This document shows, one piece after another, positions 9,217-20,175 of a DNA stretch of 64,000 bases. The notes under the pieces are model-generated. The model saw nothing but the letters and a program-made list of their open reading frames with translations, did no database searches and was not told the DNA's origin. A program made the position numbers and the translations under genes. Each line of letters begins with the position of its first letter. Within the stretch, counting starts at the first letter, position 1. Location of the stretch: the NCBI GenBank assembly GCA_963575745.1, contig CAUYUJ010003994.1:1-64000 (forward strand), written 5' to 3'. Source of the stretch: Prorocentrum cordatum (taxonomy: Eukaryota; Sar; Dinophyceae; Prorocentrales; Prorocentraceae).

Positions 9217-11354
9217 ATGCCGAAATCAGGCGCCAAACGAGATGCCAAAGCGCCGTCATCTGCGCTTGGCCAGCATATTTCTACGTCTTTCACAATGCTG
9301 GCGCGCAGCAGCAACGACACCACCTACTTTGCCAGCAGGGGTGTACACGACCTCGCTCATCGACAGACGCAGTATGGGAGCCTAGTCAAGGAGTTCCTCG
9401 TCGATGCTATCGACGGGGGCACCGTCGCGATCGCGTACCTGTGCCCGTTCGCAGGGCTGCATGTGTTGTGCAATGATTGCCCGTTGTTCTTACCATGTCT
9501 TATTGCTTGCTTGACGAATGGCAATGGCACGATCTGCAGATATTCCGATGAGACCCGTCCTGGGAACGCCCTTCGGCCCGATATGGCACGGGCTGTAAAT
9601 TCAAAATATTGGGTTGTTGCAGATTTGCCAGACTGGTTTCGGGCAAGGCGGTGCTCGTGGTTCTGTTTCTCGCATGTGCCAGTTAGGACCATGAGCCGCA
9701 TCCAGGGAGGAAGCTCAGCTCTATTCTTGAGAATGTTGGAAGTGTGTTGGTCCCCTGGTGGCTTAAATTTCGAACGGCTGGGTGTCATCGTGAACGGCGT
9801 GTACCTATAATTGAAGTATGGGTTTCTTATGGTTGACGAAAAAGCAGAAAGGGAAACGTTTGGTGTCATTGGGGCAACAGGGTTTCGCATATGTCTTAGC
9901 TGCACAAACTGTGTCCAAACTAACCGAGATATCGCACCAGGCAGTGGATTCGTGCATTTCTCCGAAACCGACATGACCAAGTTTGAACGCAACACGCCAG
10001 AGCTTATCCAAGCATCCGTGGCCGGACTTGCGGCCCAGAAAGACACGGCGAGCCCAACTGAGTTCAAGAAATTGCAGATCGCGCTCGGCATACCATTCGA
10101 ACATTGCGTTGTTCTCGCCAGCCCGTATAGGGATATGCTGAATATCCCAGCAAGCAGGTACACCGACTGGTTCCACGACCTTGTGGCATCTGGCGGCTGT
10201 TTTCAGTGCGGAGTCAACCGCATAATTTACGACATCGTGGCTGCGGGCGTTGGCACTGGCGAGTTGGACGCATTCAACAAAAATGTCGTAACCACGCATC
10301 AGAAGTTGAGTGCTTCATTCTTCGTGGATAGATGTGTTCCAGCTCGGCATTCTCATATCAAAGCATTTGGGTCGGAAGTAATGACAGCGATCTCAGCTGT
10401 GCTCTTGTTCTTGGATTGCATATTTTCGGGCAAACCCGAATTTGAGGGACAGATTTCTCTGTGTCTGCCGATGAAACAGATCCTGGATTTGCTTAACGCA
10501 GGCGACGCCTCTGTTCATAAAGCAGATGAGCTCGACGACCTGTTACATGCTTTTTCACGCCATGTTCGTGCACCTATGCCCGGGTTGCGCGGTGCCCAAG
10601 TTGCACTTGTGCCGCCACATCCCAGAAGCATCCAGGAGATCTTGGGTTTCAGACCCACAGCCCCAAACAATGCCCATTATCAAATGGTCCCCCCTCCCCC
10701 CTTACTCCCTCCCATCTTGCCTCCTCATCCTCACCTTTTTCATCGTCATCTTATCCTGTTCCTCCTCCCCATCTGCACTGATCATCGTTATTGTCCTTCC
10801 TCCCCTCGTCCTCATCCCTGTCCTCCTCCTTCCACCCCCCTCCCTGTTACGCGTGCGTTCCCCTTAGGACACATCTCAAGAATGTGTGCTGCATCCCTGG
10901 TGAGCGATTGCATCACAGGACAAAGGAGTTCGGGCGCTTTGCTTTTCGTTCCTTCCAGCGGACACTATTGCTCAGGACTGTCAAATCCATGCTGGATGAT
11001 TGCGCCAAGTCCGACTATTTTTCTCGCCTGCGACTCGAAGGCAAACCACTGCGTCGCGCACTCAACGTGCTCGGCGTTATGAGGCGCTGTTGGCAACGCG
11101 TTACAGTTGGACTGACATCCATTGCAAAGGGGTTCATTGTCCACTGGCAACGTGGGGGTATGATGGTCGGCCTCGTTCATGGCATCGTCGTCATCGATGG
11201 GAAGGTTTTCGCTTCCGCTCACCGCTTACAAAGGTTGGGGCCAGATACGTTTGCGGTTGCTGTTGCAGAGGAGCTCATCGTTGAGTGCGTGGTGATTTGT
11301 GGTGCCCTGACACACGTGAGGATCGGCGACACATTTAAAGTGTTGATGCCTTAG
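9217..11354 (+). pseudogene. Large dinoflagellate repetitive protein, disrupted
   Basis: The ATG at 9,217 starts MPKSGAKRDAKAPSS. Recognisable blocks follow in order: DETRPGNALRPDMARA, LPDWFRARRCSWF, FRICLSCTNCVQTN with a paired-Cys site, HFSETDMTKFERNTPE, IPASRYTDWFHDLVASGG, CPGCAVPKLHLCRHIPEA, and after a gap GERLHHRTKEFG and the end GDTFKVLMP at 11,354. I recall this block order from abundant dinoflagellate hypothetical proteins, possibly transposase-like; that is memory, not a search. An in-frame TAA at 9,808-9,810 separates two homologous halves, a one-base shift lies near a T run at 10,550, and an intron or insertion occupies about 10,650-10,880 with an AG acceptor at 10,879. These breaks suggest a dead copy. 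It is the last gene of the block. Confidence 0.6.
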
Positions 11355-11419
11355 TACATTCGTGGTTCGCCCCAATGCGCAATCGTGTCTTGGACAGTAC
11401 ATCACAGACGCAAAAAAAC

Positions 11420-11437
11420 AGTTACGTTCAGTTATGT
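11420..11437 (+). repeat. Right copy of 18-nt direct repeat
   Basis: AGTTACGTTCAGTTATGT, one mismatch from 2,783-2,800, 66 nt after the last stop of the multi-gene block, in an AT-rich island reaching about 11,615. Confidence 0.6.
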
Positions 11438-12008
11438 CAACGTACACCAATTTATAGATTATTGTAACGTAAGTATATGTAACACAAGTGATTTATAGCG
11501 GTCTGGGTTACATAAATCGACTTTTACTTGGTTGTGCAAGTTAGAACTTGCGTTGTGGAAATTATAACATCTGGTATAACCAAGATATACATTGCGTAAG
11601 TTATTTCTGTTAGATAGTAGGCCGTCGCCAAGGCCCTGCGGCCTCCCGGGCTTCGAGGGCGAAAAACATGCTTCTCATCAGTCGAGGCAGATCCTATAAA
11701 CATATGGATTCCAAAGGCATGCGCACACAGGGCTGGCGGAGGCTAGGCCTGAGTGAGCGCCATGTCGTCAAGCGACACCTTTGCGCGCAACCGCTTAGTG
11801 GGCCGGATGGCCCCCCACGCCACCGCATTGGGCGAATAACAGGTCCGTATCCGCGGCCCCGGGCCCCGGGGCCGCGACCCCGCGGCCGCGGTGCATTTTT
11901 TGGCGGGTGCCGCGCGGGGAAGGTATCCGTGAGGCCGCGTGTCCGCGGGATCGCGTCCCCGAGGCCGGGCCGCGCAAGCGTAGATGCGGATGTTCCTCAT
12001 GACCCCCT
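11438..12008. other. AT-rich tail then GC-rich spacer
   Basis: 11,438-11,615 is AT-rich and may be the 3' end of the mobile block. The rest is GC-rich with palindromic CCGCGGCC-type runs (11,850-11,890) and no recognised gene. Confidence 0.6.
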
Positions 12009-12013
12009 ATGTC

Positions 12014-12185
12014 TCGGGGGTGGACAGAACCCCCAACAGTGACACGACGATTAGTGAATTGTCCGTTTTCGGTTCTCGAGAGGGCGCCGTGGCCGTTATT
12101 TTCCAGGCTTGCGCCCGCCAGGTTTGGGCTTCAGGTCGCTTTCACGAAACCACGTTTTTCTAAAGGGGGGTATGTCCATCCCCGA
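12014..12185 (+). mobile_element. Inverted-repeat element, family E copy 1
   Basis: The ends TCGGGGGTGGACAGAACCCC and, reverse-complemented, TCGGGGATGGACAGAACCCC form a 22-bp inverted repeat. The element is 172 bp and flanked by an exact 5-bp duplication, ATGTC (12,009-12,013 and 12,186-12,190). It is nearly identical to 16,623-16,795, so the family was active recently. Confidence 0.9.
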
Positions 12186-12190
12186 ATGTC

Positions 12191-13192
12191 AGGGCAAAGT
12201 CACGACGGGAGGTCTTGACCTATTTCTGGCACGTGGGTGCCCTTACCGGCCCTTGGACGCGTGAGAAAACGGCGTGGGATGGGAAGCCAGTCCCTGGGAG
12301 TGGGTCGACGCCTCCAAGAGTCAACGCTCTGAAAAAATCATGGCGACGGGGGTCTAGGTTCGCCGCGCGTAAGGCTCGGGCCGTGGGATGCGTCGGGCTC
12401 ACGGTCGGGCTGCCGCGGCGCAGCCGCGAGTCCTGCCGCCCTCCGCTCTGTGCGTGCAGGCGCGCGATCTCCAGCCATATGTTCCCAGCGAGAGGGCTGG
12501 GCAGCACGGCGGCTCGCCGGCCCCCGCGCAGTTGTGGGACCGTATGCGCTACGCTTCCACCGTCAAGCCCCCATCCGAGCGGCCCCTCGAGGAGCCCCCT
12601 CGAGGGGCCCCCCTCGGGTGGCCCCCCCCCCTCTGAATGGCCCCTCGCTGCGGCCCCCCGAGCGGCCCCCTCGAGCAGACTTTCGGCGGGAGCCTCGGAT
12701 CGGGCCGTTTTCCCGTGCGCCCCGAGGGGGCCTCGATCGCGCAGGTCGGCGACACACGTGAGAGTGGCTTTTCGCCATGGTGGCCTCCGGTGCCGGCGCA
12801 CGTGTGCGCAACCCTGGGGCGCCAAGATGGCCGAGCGCGATGCGGCAGCAGCGTTGTGCGCGCGCGGGCGTCGCCCCCCCGCCTGCCCCCGAAAGGCGCG
12901 CAGCAGAGGGCCACTGTTGCCTAGATTCATGATGATCCAACCTGCTTTAGGCATGCTCACCAGAAAGAATTTCGAGCACCAGAAAAGTACCGAAATTCTT
13001 CGGTTTTCACGTGTCGGGCCCTGGGAGACACTCGCCCGATACTGTTTCGACACTCTTTCGACACTTGTCCGGGTGCTCGAAATCATTTCTGGGATGTGGC
13101 CTTTAGATACGATGGGAGCAACATAAGCCCAGGGTCAATCTCTGGCGGCGCGCAGCGGGCGGTAGGGAGAGGGGGGAATTGGCTTCTTAGAA
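12191..13192. other. No gene recognised
   Basis: GC-rich; 12,560-12,700 is a degenerate palindromic CCCCTCGAGGGG-type repeat. Overlapping Arg/Pro-rich frames on both strands look random. 12,920-13,130 is less biased but has no recognisable domain. Confidence 0.5.
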
Positions 13193-13275
13193 GGAGGCCT
13201 GTTCTCAGAAGGCGCCGGACTTGCATCTATAGACAGGGCCCGCGCCTTCTACGAAGCAGGGGTGCTTCTAAGAAA
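13193..13275 (-). mobile_element. Inverted-repeat element, family G copy 1
   Basis: Ends CTTCTTAGAAGGAGG and TGCTTCTAAGAA. The reverse complement matches 29,551-29,640, giving two copies of an element under 100 bp in opposite orientations. Confidence 0.7.
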
Positions 13276-13504
13276 CCCTCCCCCCTCCCCCATACCCCCT
13301 TGTGCGCGCCGCTACAAGCCTGCGTGTAGCCGAGCAGGGGACATCGTCTGAGACGGTCCAGGAAGTCGAGGAACAATCCGCTGCGCAAAAGCGTAAGTTC
13401 TCTGAGTTCCGCGCGGGCCTCCTGGATCGCCGCCGGGTCCGCCCGGCGGCGCCTCCAGCGCGGATCCAAGCAATCCGCGCGGACGTTCGGGGAACGATTC
13501 AGGA

Positions 13505-14530
13505 GGGCAAAAACAAATAGACACAAGTAATCGTCGACTCCCCAGAACATGTGGGAAAAGATGGGAAGGGGGGGAAGACGAAAACCCCAAACATATGGGA
13601 ACATATCGGGGAATACTCTGTGTCCCTCAATAGTTCTGGGGGTACCTGTAGTCCAGGGTGGGTACCTGTAGTCCAGCTGGGAGAATCAGCTCGCTTAGTT
13701 AGTAGATCGGGCGCTTACAAGTAGGTTGTAACCCCGCGCAAGTAACTTGCAAGCAGCATGCAAGCACAGCAAGCACATGCAAGCGCGCTGCGTAGGTATT
13801 AAGCTCCTCGGGCTACTTAGAGCACTTAAGGGGTCGACGCAGGCAGCATAGGCACCTTAGTATCTAGACTACTGGTCCCCCCCCTAGGGGGGGGGGGACC
13901 AGTAGTCCGGGGGCAGACCTGTAGTCCAGGGAAGGGGTGCCTGTAGTCCGGGAGGGGGGTACCTGCAGTCCGGGGGTGGGGCCGCGCGGGGGTACCTGCA
14001 GTCCGGGGGGGCGCGCATGTTATTCGTCGAAGCACGCGTGGCTCCACGCGCACGGGTTTCGGCGCGCGGGTGTTTGCGCGCGCGGGTGCGAATGGCGAGT
14101 CTGCTCCGGTCACAGCCAAGCAAGCGCACGACGGATGCGAAACCCGAGCGCCGACTCAGCTGGCCTCTAAGTGCCTCGTCACTTCAGGAATGCTGCTGAA
14201 CACTTTCCCGTCTGGAGAATGCTGTTGGGAATAGCACGTTGAAGGGTTCCTGTAGCTTCGGAGAGGATTTTTGTAGCGTTATAACCAGGGTACCTGTAGT
14301 CCGGGGGGGGACCTGTAGTCCGGGAGGGGGGGGGGGGTACCTGTAGTCCGGGGAGGGGGGTACCTGTAGTCCGGGGGGGGGTACCTGTAGTCCGGGGGGG
14401 GTACTTGTAGTCCGGGGGGGTGTACGGGAGGGGTGCCTTTAGTCCGGGGGGTACCAGTAGTCCGGGGAGCCAGAACTATTGAGGGACACAGCGTGTTTTT
14501 ATCTGTGTGTAATTCTTTGTGTGCCCTGGG
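13505..14530 (+). mobile_element. Family I element split by an insertion (copy 1)
   Basis: 13,505-13,617 matches the left part of family I (tandem CATATGGGAACAT-like units, AAGACRAAAACCCC). 14,492-14,530 matches its right end (TATCTGTGTGTAATTCTTTG then GGGGCCCC). The 874 bp between them belong to a different inverted-repeat element. Confidence 0.75.
13618..14491. mobile_element. 874-bp inverted-repeat element filled with GTAGTCC repeats
   Basis: It begins CTGTGTCCCTCAATAGTTCT and ends with the exact reverse complement, a 22-bp perfect terminal repeat. The interior holds degenerate tandem GGTACCTGTAGTCCGGGG units at both ends (13,640-14,015 and 14,285-14,465) around a unique core at about 14,020-14,280. 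No coding capacity. It interrupts a family I element. Confidence 0.85.
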
Positions 14531-15515
14531 GCCCCTGTGACTATGTTCAGAGAGGGCCTCGCCCTCGGGGGTCGAGAGGTGGGCATGCTCTCCTCGGTGG
14601 CGGGGCGGCGGAAGCGGCTGGCGGAACGCGGCCGAATCGCAGCGAGGTCGGCTCCGCCGGCGGAAGGCCGGCGGAAGGCGGCGGCAGTGATCCGCCAGGG
14701 GGGAGCCGCTCTGCAGTGCCACCCCGCAGATTACGTTGCACCTTCGGGGGACCTCGCCTGTCCCCAAAATGCGTATCTTTTCTGGTGCCCGACGCGGGTT
14801 CGATGCAGACTCGACGTGGATTTGGCGTGGATTCAACGTGGATTCGACACCGATTCGACACCGATTCGACACGGATCCGACGAATCCGACACGGATTCGA
14901 CGCGGATAGGGCCGCGGTTGGACAGACAAGGTTCCCCGAGGATGCAACAGAACGCAGAGGGAGGTTGTTCGGAGGGTTCCGGGAGGCTTCCGGAAGGGTT
15001 TTCGTTGTTTTCAGGGGAAACCAGTCCATAGCGAATTTTGGGGTTTCCAAGGCTAGGGAGAGGACGATGAGGATCGGCATGATCAGCAGCAGGAGCAGCG
15101 TCCGCCGTTTCCTTCTCGTCTCCCCTCTCCCAGGAGCGAGAGGATGACGTACATGTACATGCATCCACGCTGGTTTCGAGAGCACGCATTGGGCGAACGT
15201 TCGTATCCGACCCCTCCTCGCCCTCCTCGCCATTCCTTACCGCGTCTTGATCAACCCCATCACTACCGCCCATATTTTTGTGTCACTCTCATGCTCTATT
15301 CCTTCTTGTCCTCCTCATCATTATTCTCCATCTATGTTGCTGTTGCTGCTGCTCAGCCCCCTTCTCATCATTTCTCCCTCTGCTGCTGCTGTTGCTCCTC
15401 CTCCTCCTCCACCACTTCTTTTCCTTGAAAGTAAATTCTCCCTGTCGCACCTCGATGCCAGTTTTTAGGGCGGGCCGGGCGTTTCGCCTGACCTTCCTCA
15501 CCATTTATGGCCCTG
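14531..15515. other. No gene recognised; short GATTCGAC array
   Basis: 14,810-14,905 is a tandem run of GATTCGACACC-like units, resembling the TTCGACTCA run inside the 25,975-26,173 element. 15,310-15,425 is CTG/CTC-rich. The rest is unassigned. Confidence 0.6.
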
Positions 15516-15862
15516 AAGCTTAAACATTGGCAACAGCTTCAGAGATGGAGGGCGGGTGGTTGGCTTTCAAAATATGGCTCTCGCTTTAGCGCCGCGCACA
15601 TTCGTTTCGAATATTTGCAGAAGCTTCTTGGATTGAGGGCGACTGGTTCTCAAAATATGGCTTTCGTTTCAGCGCCGCGCACACTGGTTTTACACATTTG
15701 GAAGAGTTTCGCGGATTGTGGGTAGCCCCGCAGACATTCGTTTCACGCACTTTCATGAGCTTCAGGGATGGAGGGTGGTTCCTTGACAACATGTGATACT
15801 CGCCCTAGCGCCGCGTATATTCGTTTGTAGAATGTACAAGAGTTCCGCGAGTTCCCATGATC
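15516..15862. repeat. Diverged tandem repeat of about 80 bp
   Basis: About four diverged units share TTTAGCGCCGCGCACATTCG, an AAATATGGCT segment and a TTCGCGGATTG-like segment. Confidence 0.65.
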
Positions 15863-16453
15863 AACGTACCAGAAATGGTGTTTTGTACATGTTCAGGATT
15901 ATGCGGGTGCAGCAGTTACGTTGGTTCGCGGAGGAATGGCGTTCTGGCACGGTTCAGGCTTGTCAAGACGCAAGAGTCAGGTTTCCGTGGCGTTGGAATC
16001 CCGAGATCAACGTTTTGGCACGTTTCAAAATATTCAAACGGTTGTCTTGCGACGAGGCAGTTCCTTCAGTGGAGATGAATGAACCGTTCGCTGTACGAGA
16101 CTATGGAGTGGGAGCTTGGAGGCAGGGTTAATTCCAACATCGTTGATGACTCTTGGGTTTGCACTGGTCCTCCTCCTCCTCCTTCTCCCTCATCTTGTTT
16201 CGCTTCTTCTTCGTGCAGATCACTGGCCCTGAGGCTCGTTCAAGCCTGAAGCAGCTGCCAACCGGTGCGAAGCGAACCTGCAACGAATCGGATGGGCAAG
16301 TCCGACCCCCGATCGGAAGTCTCATCTTCCTCCCCGTTTCTCTCCACAAGCCAGGTCGCCTGCGGGGTGCGCGAACACAGTCTCCGAGGTGGGGATTTAG
16401 CCGTAACCGCCGCCTGGGAGGTCGAACCTCGGGAACCTCGGCAGGAAGCCCAC

Positions 16454-16488
<35 letters not shown>

Positions 16489-16622
16489 TATATAAATATA
16501 GTCGGCCCCCCCTGGGCCTAAAGAACCATATCAATACTCACCAGCAGCCTCGCCCCCGACCTTCCCGACCTCCGACGGCGCGAAGCCACCGAGGCATCGC
16601 GAAAAGCCGGCGCCAGAGCCAT
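15863..16622. other. No gene recognised; (TA)n tract
   Basis: Contains a TATATA microsatellite at about 16,457-16,500. The left TSD-like GCCAT of the next element ends at 16,622. Confidence 0.6.
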
Positions 16623-16795
16623 TCGGGGGTGGACAGAACCCCCAACAGTGACACGTCGATTAGTGAATTGTCCGTTTTCGGTTCTCGAGAGGGCGCCGTG
16701 GCCGCTATTTTCCAGGCTTGCGCCCGCCAGGTTTGGGCCTCAGGTCGTTTTCACTAAACCACGTTTTACTAAAGGGGGGTTCTGTCCATCCCCGA
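16623..16795 (+). mobile_element. Inverted-repeat element, family E copy 2
   Basis: Same ends and interior as 12,014-12,185, with only about ten differences visible. Flanks GCCAT and GCCAA look like a 5-bp duplication with one change. Confidence 0.88.
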
Positions 16796-17645
16796 GCCAA
16801 AGACCCAGCCTCTGCGCTCCCCTCCTCGAGCTGGGCCGGCCGTGCGAGAGTCCCGCGGGCGCCCCGCCGGGCGAGAGAGGACGCCCGCAGTGTGAGACTC
16901 GCGAGGCGCCAGGGTTTCACGGGGCTCCGCGCTCCGCCCATGGCCTCCCTCCTCCTCCTCCTCCTCCTCCTCCTCCTCCTCCCTCCTCCTCCCCCTCCTC
17001 CTCCTCCTCCTCCTCCTCCTCCTCCTCCTCCTCCTCCTCCTCCTCCGCCCCTCGGCCCAAGCAGCCTGGGCCCCCCCCCTCCGCGCCGACGGCAAGATTC
17101 GGATCCACCTCCCACGCGTCTTGAGCTTCCCGGGGAGGGGCGCCACGAGGCCGAGGCGCAGTGGAGGCGGCTGAGGCTCTGGCCTCCGGGGGCCGGATCT
17201 CTGTCCACGTCCACTGCGACCTTGGTTTCTGGGGAAGGCAGCTCGAAGCTCCAAGACGGAGTGGACATGAATACAAATCCTGCCCGCACCCTCTGGACCG
17301 GCCGCGGGCGCTGCGCAGCCTTCCTCCGCCGGCGCTCCGAGGGGCTCTCTCCGCCGTCCGGGGCGGGATGCCGCGGCGGTGCGCGAGGCTGGCGCTGGCC
17401 TGGGCTTGCCTCCGCACCGAGGCCTGGGATGGGGGGCAACCGCAAGGATGGACGGCGGCGGCTCGAAGCTTTCGGACGTTGTCGTCGGCTCTCGGCTGCT
17501 TTCCAGCACCCGGGGAGGTCTCCATCGGCTGCGCCTCGCCGAGGGGAGTCCGGGTGGTGGATGGACCGGCGGAAGGCCGACCCGGAAACAAAGGGGCAAC
17601 GATAAAGGTGGGATAGGTTCGGCGCCTTCCTCCTCCTCCTCCTAG
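16796..17645. other. GC-rich spacer with (CTC)n
   Basis: (CTC)n occupies about 16,939-17,049. The rest gives overlapping frames without recognisable domains. An AG at 17,644-17,645 could be the acceptor before the retroelement fragment. Confidence 0.6.
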
Positions 17646-18523
17646 AACTTACCATCAGATACACCTGTGGGCCTGTTGTCTACGTGGCTGACAATGAGGA
17701 GGTGGTGAACGGGTGGTGGGCTCGGAAGTTCAAGAATCCCTCGGGTGAGATGGCATCCACTTGGAGATCCATCGGGGCCTTATTAGCTGAGCAGAAGCGT
17801 CCTCATCATGAAATTGTCGTTCTGTGGATACCGTCGCATTTGGACCTTGTCGAAGCCAAAAGAAGAGGCATCCCCCAGCACTTCTTGATCGGGAATACTG
17901 TAGTGGACGAGCTCGCGGGTGCGAGCGCTTTGGAGGCCCGCCTTTCAGAGAGTGTTCGTGCGAGGATTTTGGAGGTAGAGAGTACAGCCAGTCTTGTACG
18001 GAAGCGCCTAATGAGGGCAACCCTGGACGTTATGGCAGTGACGAACAGAAAGCCCGAGAGACCGCCTCCATCCAATGCTGATGCTGCTGCCTCTTCCTCC
18101 CCTCCTCCTCCCCCTCCCCCTCGCCCCTTGCCGCCGCCTTCGCCCGCCGCCGTCGCCCTCTTCGGGTCGTCCCATCGTGTCGATCCCGAGGGCAGGAGGT
18201 GTACCAACTGCTTCTCGGCGGCGAGCCGAGGGACACGGACGGCATGGCTCAGAACGCCGTGCTGTCCGCCTCAGGCCGTGGGCGGGGGGCTCTTCAAGGC
18301 GGCCCCAGGGTCAGGGGCTGTACACATCGGGGGGTCCTTTGCGCATCATTCGCACCGAATGTATTTTCATTCCGCCAGTGGTTATTGGTTCTGCAGAGTC
18401 TGCTCTCGATTCGGTACCGATCAGATTCGGGACCTAGGTAAGGAATGCTCTACAGCCAATCTGACGCCCAAGAGGCGGGAGATATTAGATCGTCTCTCCA
18501 GGGGCTTAAAGCCCAAGGAGTAA
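17646..18523 (+). pseudogene. Retroelement C-terminus: RNase H domain and zinc-finger tail
   Basis: The frame opens after a possible AG acceptor and ends at TAA 18,523. The first part reads VVYVADNEEVVNGWWA, then IVVLWIPSHLD and IGNTVVDELAGASA. These resemble the later motifs of retroelement RNase H (acidic DN site, WIPSH, GNxxVDxLA). A Pro/Ser linker with CCT repeats follows. The C-terminus has paired Cys and His residues (CTNCF; HHSHRMYFHSASGYWFC; CRVC) and ends in LSRGLKPKE, resembling tails of dinoflagellate non-LTR elements as I recall them. No reverse transcriptase precedes it here, so this is a 5'-truncated copy, which fits target-primed retrotransposition. Confidence 0.6.
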
Positions 18524-18573
18524 TGTGGCCCTTGTTGTGACGCTTCGCGTCTGTCCAGTTCCAGTTCCAGTTC

Positions 18574-19375
18574 CCTCCTCCTCCTCCTCCTCCTCCTCCT
18601 CCTCCTCCTCCTCCTCCTCCTCCTCCTCCTCCTCCTCCTCCTCCTCCTCCTCCTCCTCCTCCTCCTCCTCCTCCTCCTCCTCCTCCTCCTCCTCCTCCTC
18701 CTCCTCCTCCTCCTCCTCCCTCCTCCTCCCCCCCCCTCCTCCACCTCCTCCTCCTCCTCCTCCTCCTCCTCCTCCTCCTCCTCCTCCTCCTCCTCCTCCT
18801 CCTCCCCTCCTCCTCCTCCTCCTCCTCCTCCTCCTCCTCCTCCTCCTCCTCCTCCTCCTCCTCCTCCTCCTCCTCCTCCTCCTCCTCCTCCTCCTCCTCC
18901 TCCTCCTCCTCTCTCCTCCTCCTCCTCCTCCTCCTCCTCCTCCTCCTCCTCCTCCTCCTCCCCTCCTCCTCCTCCTCCTCCCTCCTCCTCCTCCTCCTCC
19001 TCCTCCTCCTCCTCCTCCTCCTCCTCCTCCACTCTCCCCCTCCTCCTCTTCCTCCTCCTCCTGCTGTCCTCCTCCTCCTCTTCCTCCTCCTCCTCCTCCT
19101 CCTCCTCCTCCTTGTCCTCCTTCCTCTCCTCCTTCTCCTCCTCCTCCTCCTCTCCTCCTCCTCCTCCTCCTTGTCCTCCTCCTTCTCCTCCTCCTCCTCC
19201 TCCTCCTCCTCCTCCTTGTCCTCCTCCTTCTCCTCCTCCTCCTCCTCCTCCTCCTCCTCCCCTCCTCCTCCTCCTCCTCCCTCCTCCTGTCCTTGTCCTC
19301 CTCCCCGTCCTCTTCCTCCTTCTCCTCTCCTCCTCCTCCTCCTCCTCCTCCTCCTCCTCCTCCCATCCTCCTCTT
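18574..19375. repeat. 800-bp (CTC)n array
   Basis: Long CTC array with rare CTT, TGT and C-run interruptions; the only unique interruptions cluster after 19,030. It produces 300-400 residue poly-Ser, poly-Pro, poly-Leu, poly-Glu or poly-Gly frames that are not genes. Directly follows the retroelement stop. Confidence 0.97.
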
Positions 19376-19888
19376 TCTGGAACCCGCCACATCCACCCAT
19401 ACAACCCTCGCGCGGGTGTCGCCTCCGCGCGCCCTCATCTCCTGAGGCGTGGCTGCTTTGCCACTGCTTCCATCTTCCCATTTCGCCAGGAGCCTTCGCC
19501 ATTGGTCTTGGTCGGATTGGCACCCGCATCCCATTGGCCCGTGTGTGTGTGTTGGCTTGTGGATGCCATGACTCCCCAGGCGCCATCCTTTTTGAAGCCC
19601 TCGCAAGCGACAGTTGCACGTCCGATGTCTGACACCCGCTGGACCCGTAGACATATTTTCCTCGCCCATGTCGTAGGGAGAGGAGGGGCTGAGGCATATG
19701 AGTATAAGGCAGGTTCGCGCCGCGTCGACGCCGCGGCGACTTCAACGATGGCGTTCAAGGTTGGGCCACTGGCGCTCTGAGCCAGGTCAGCCATGAACGA
19801 TCTCCGTTGATAGATAGCCGAGGACGCCCTACATTGAAAGCCCTACGCGGTGTCAGAGACCAGCGCCCAAGAAGCCACGATTAGGACC
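19376..19888. other. No gene recognised
   Basis: Mixed sequence between the CTC array and the spliced-leader-like site. No domain seen in any frame. Confidence 0.55.
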
Positions 19889-19910
19889 TCCGTGGCCATT
19901 TCGGCTCCAG
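19889..19910 (+). other. Possible relict dinoflagellate spliced leader
   Basis: This 22-nt stretch ends in AG and matches the canonical 22-nt spliced leader at all but three positions, including GCCATTT and GGCTC. Relict leaders mark genes re-inserted from trans-spliced mRNA. It lies about 300 bp upstream of the AP2-like repeats. The differences mean chance similarity cannot be excluded. Confidence 0.4.
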
Positions 19911-20175
19911 GCTCGAGAGCTCCTGTGGCCCTGGATCGGGCGGCCGGCCCGCGCCACCGCTCGCCTGCCAGGTCAGCCGCTGCGCTCCGAGAGGCGGGCA
20001 TGTCTTGCCGCCACCGCGACCGCCGCGGGGCGGCCGCGGCAGCTGCTGTCGCAGCTCGGGCACCTGGCCCCAACCGCCGGCGCCTGGCCGGTCGCGGCGT
20101 CCGCCCTGGTGCGCGGGGCGCCGCTGCGGGCTACGGCCGCCGGCCACGGCCGCCGGCCCGCCGGCTCCTGCGGCT

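Noticed and set aside
16457-16500. TATATA run considered as a TATA-type promoter
   Set aside because: It is a simple (TA)n microsatellite and dinoflagellate promoters generally lack a canonical TATA box; no gene follows closely.
18506-19745. Long minus-strand frames of 327-431 codons rich in Glu, Gly and Arg, and matching plus-strand poly-Ser/Pro/Leu frames
   Set aside because: They are translations of the (CTC)n array in every frame and change composition with frame exactly as a triplet repeat predicts.
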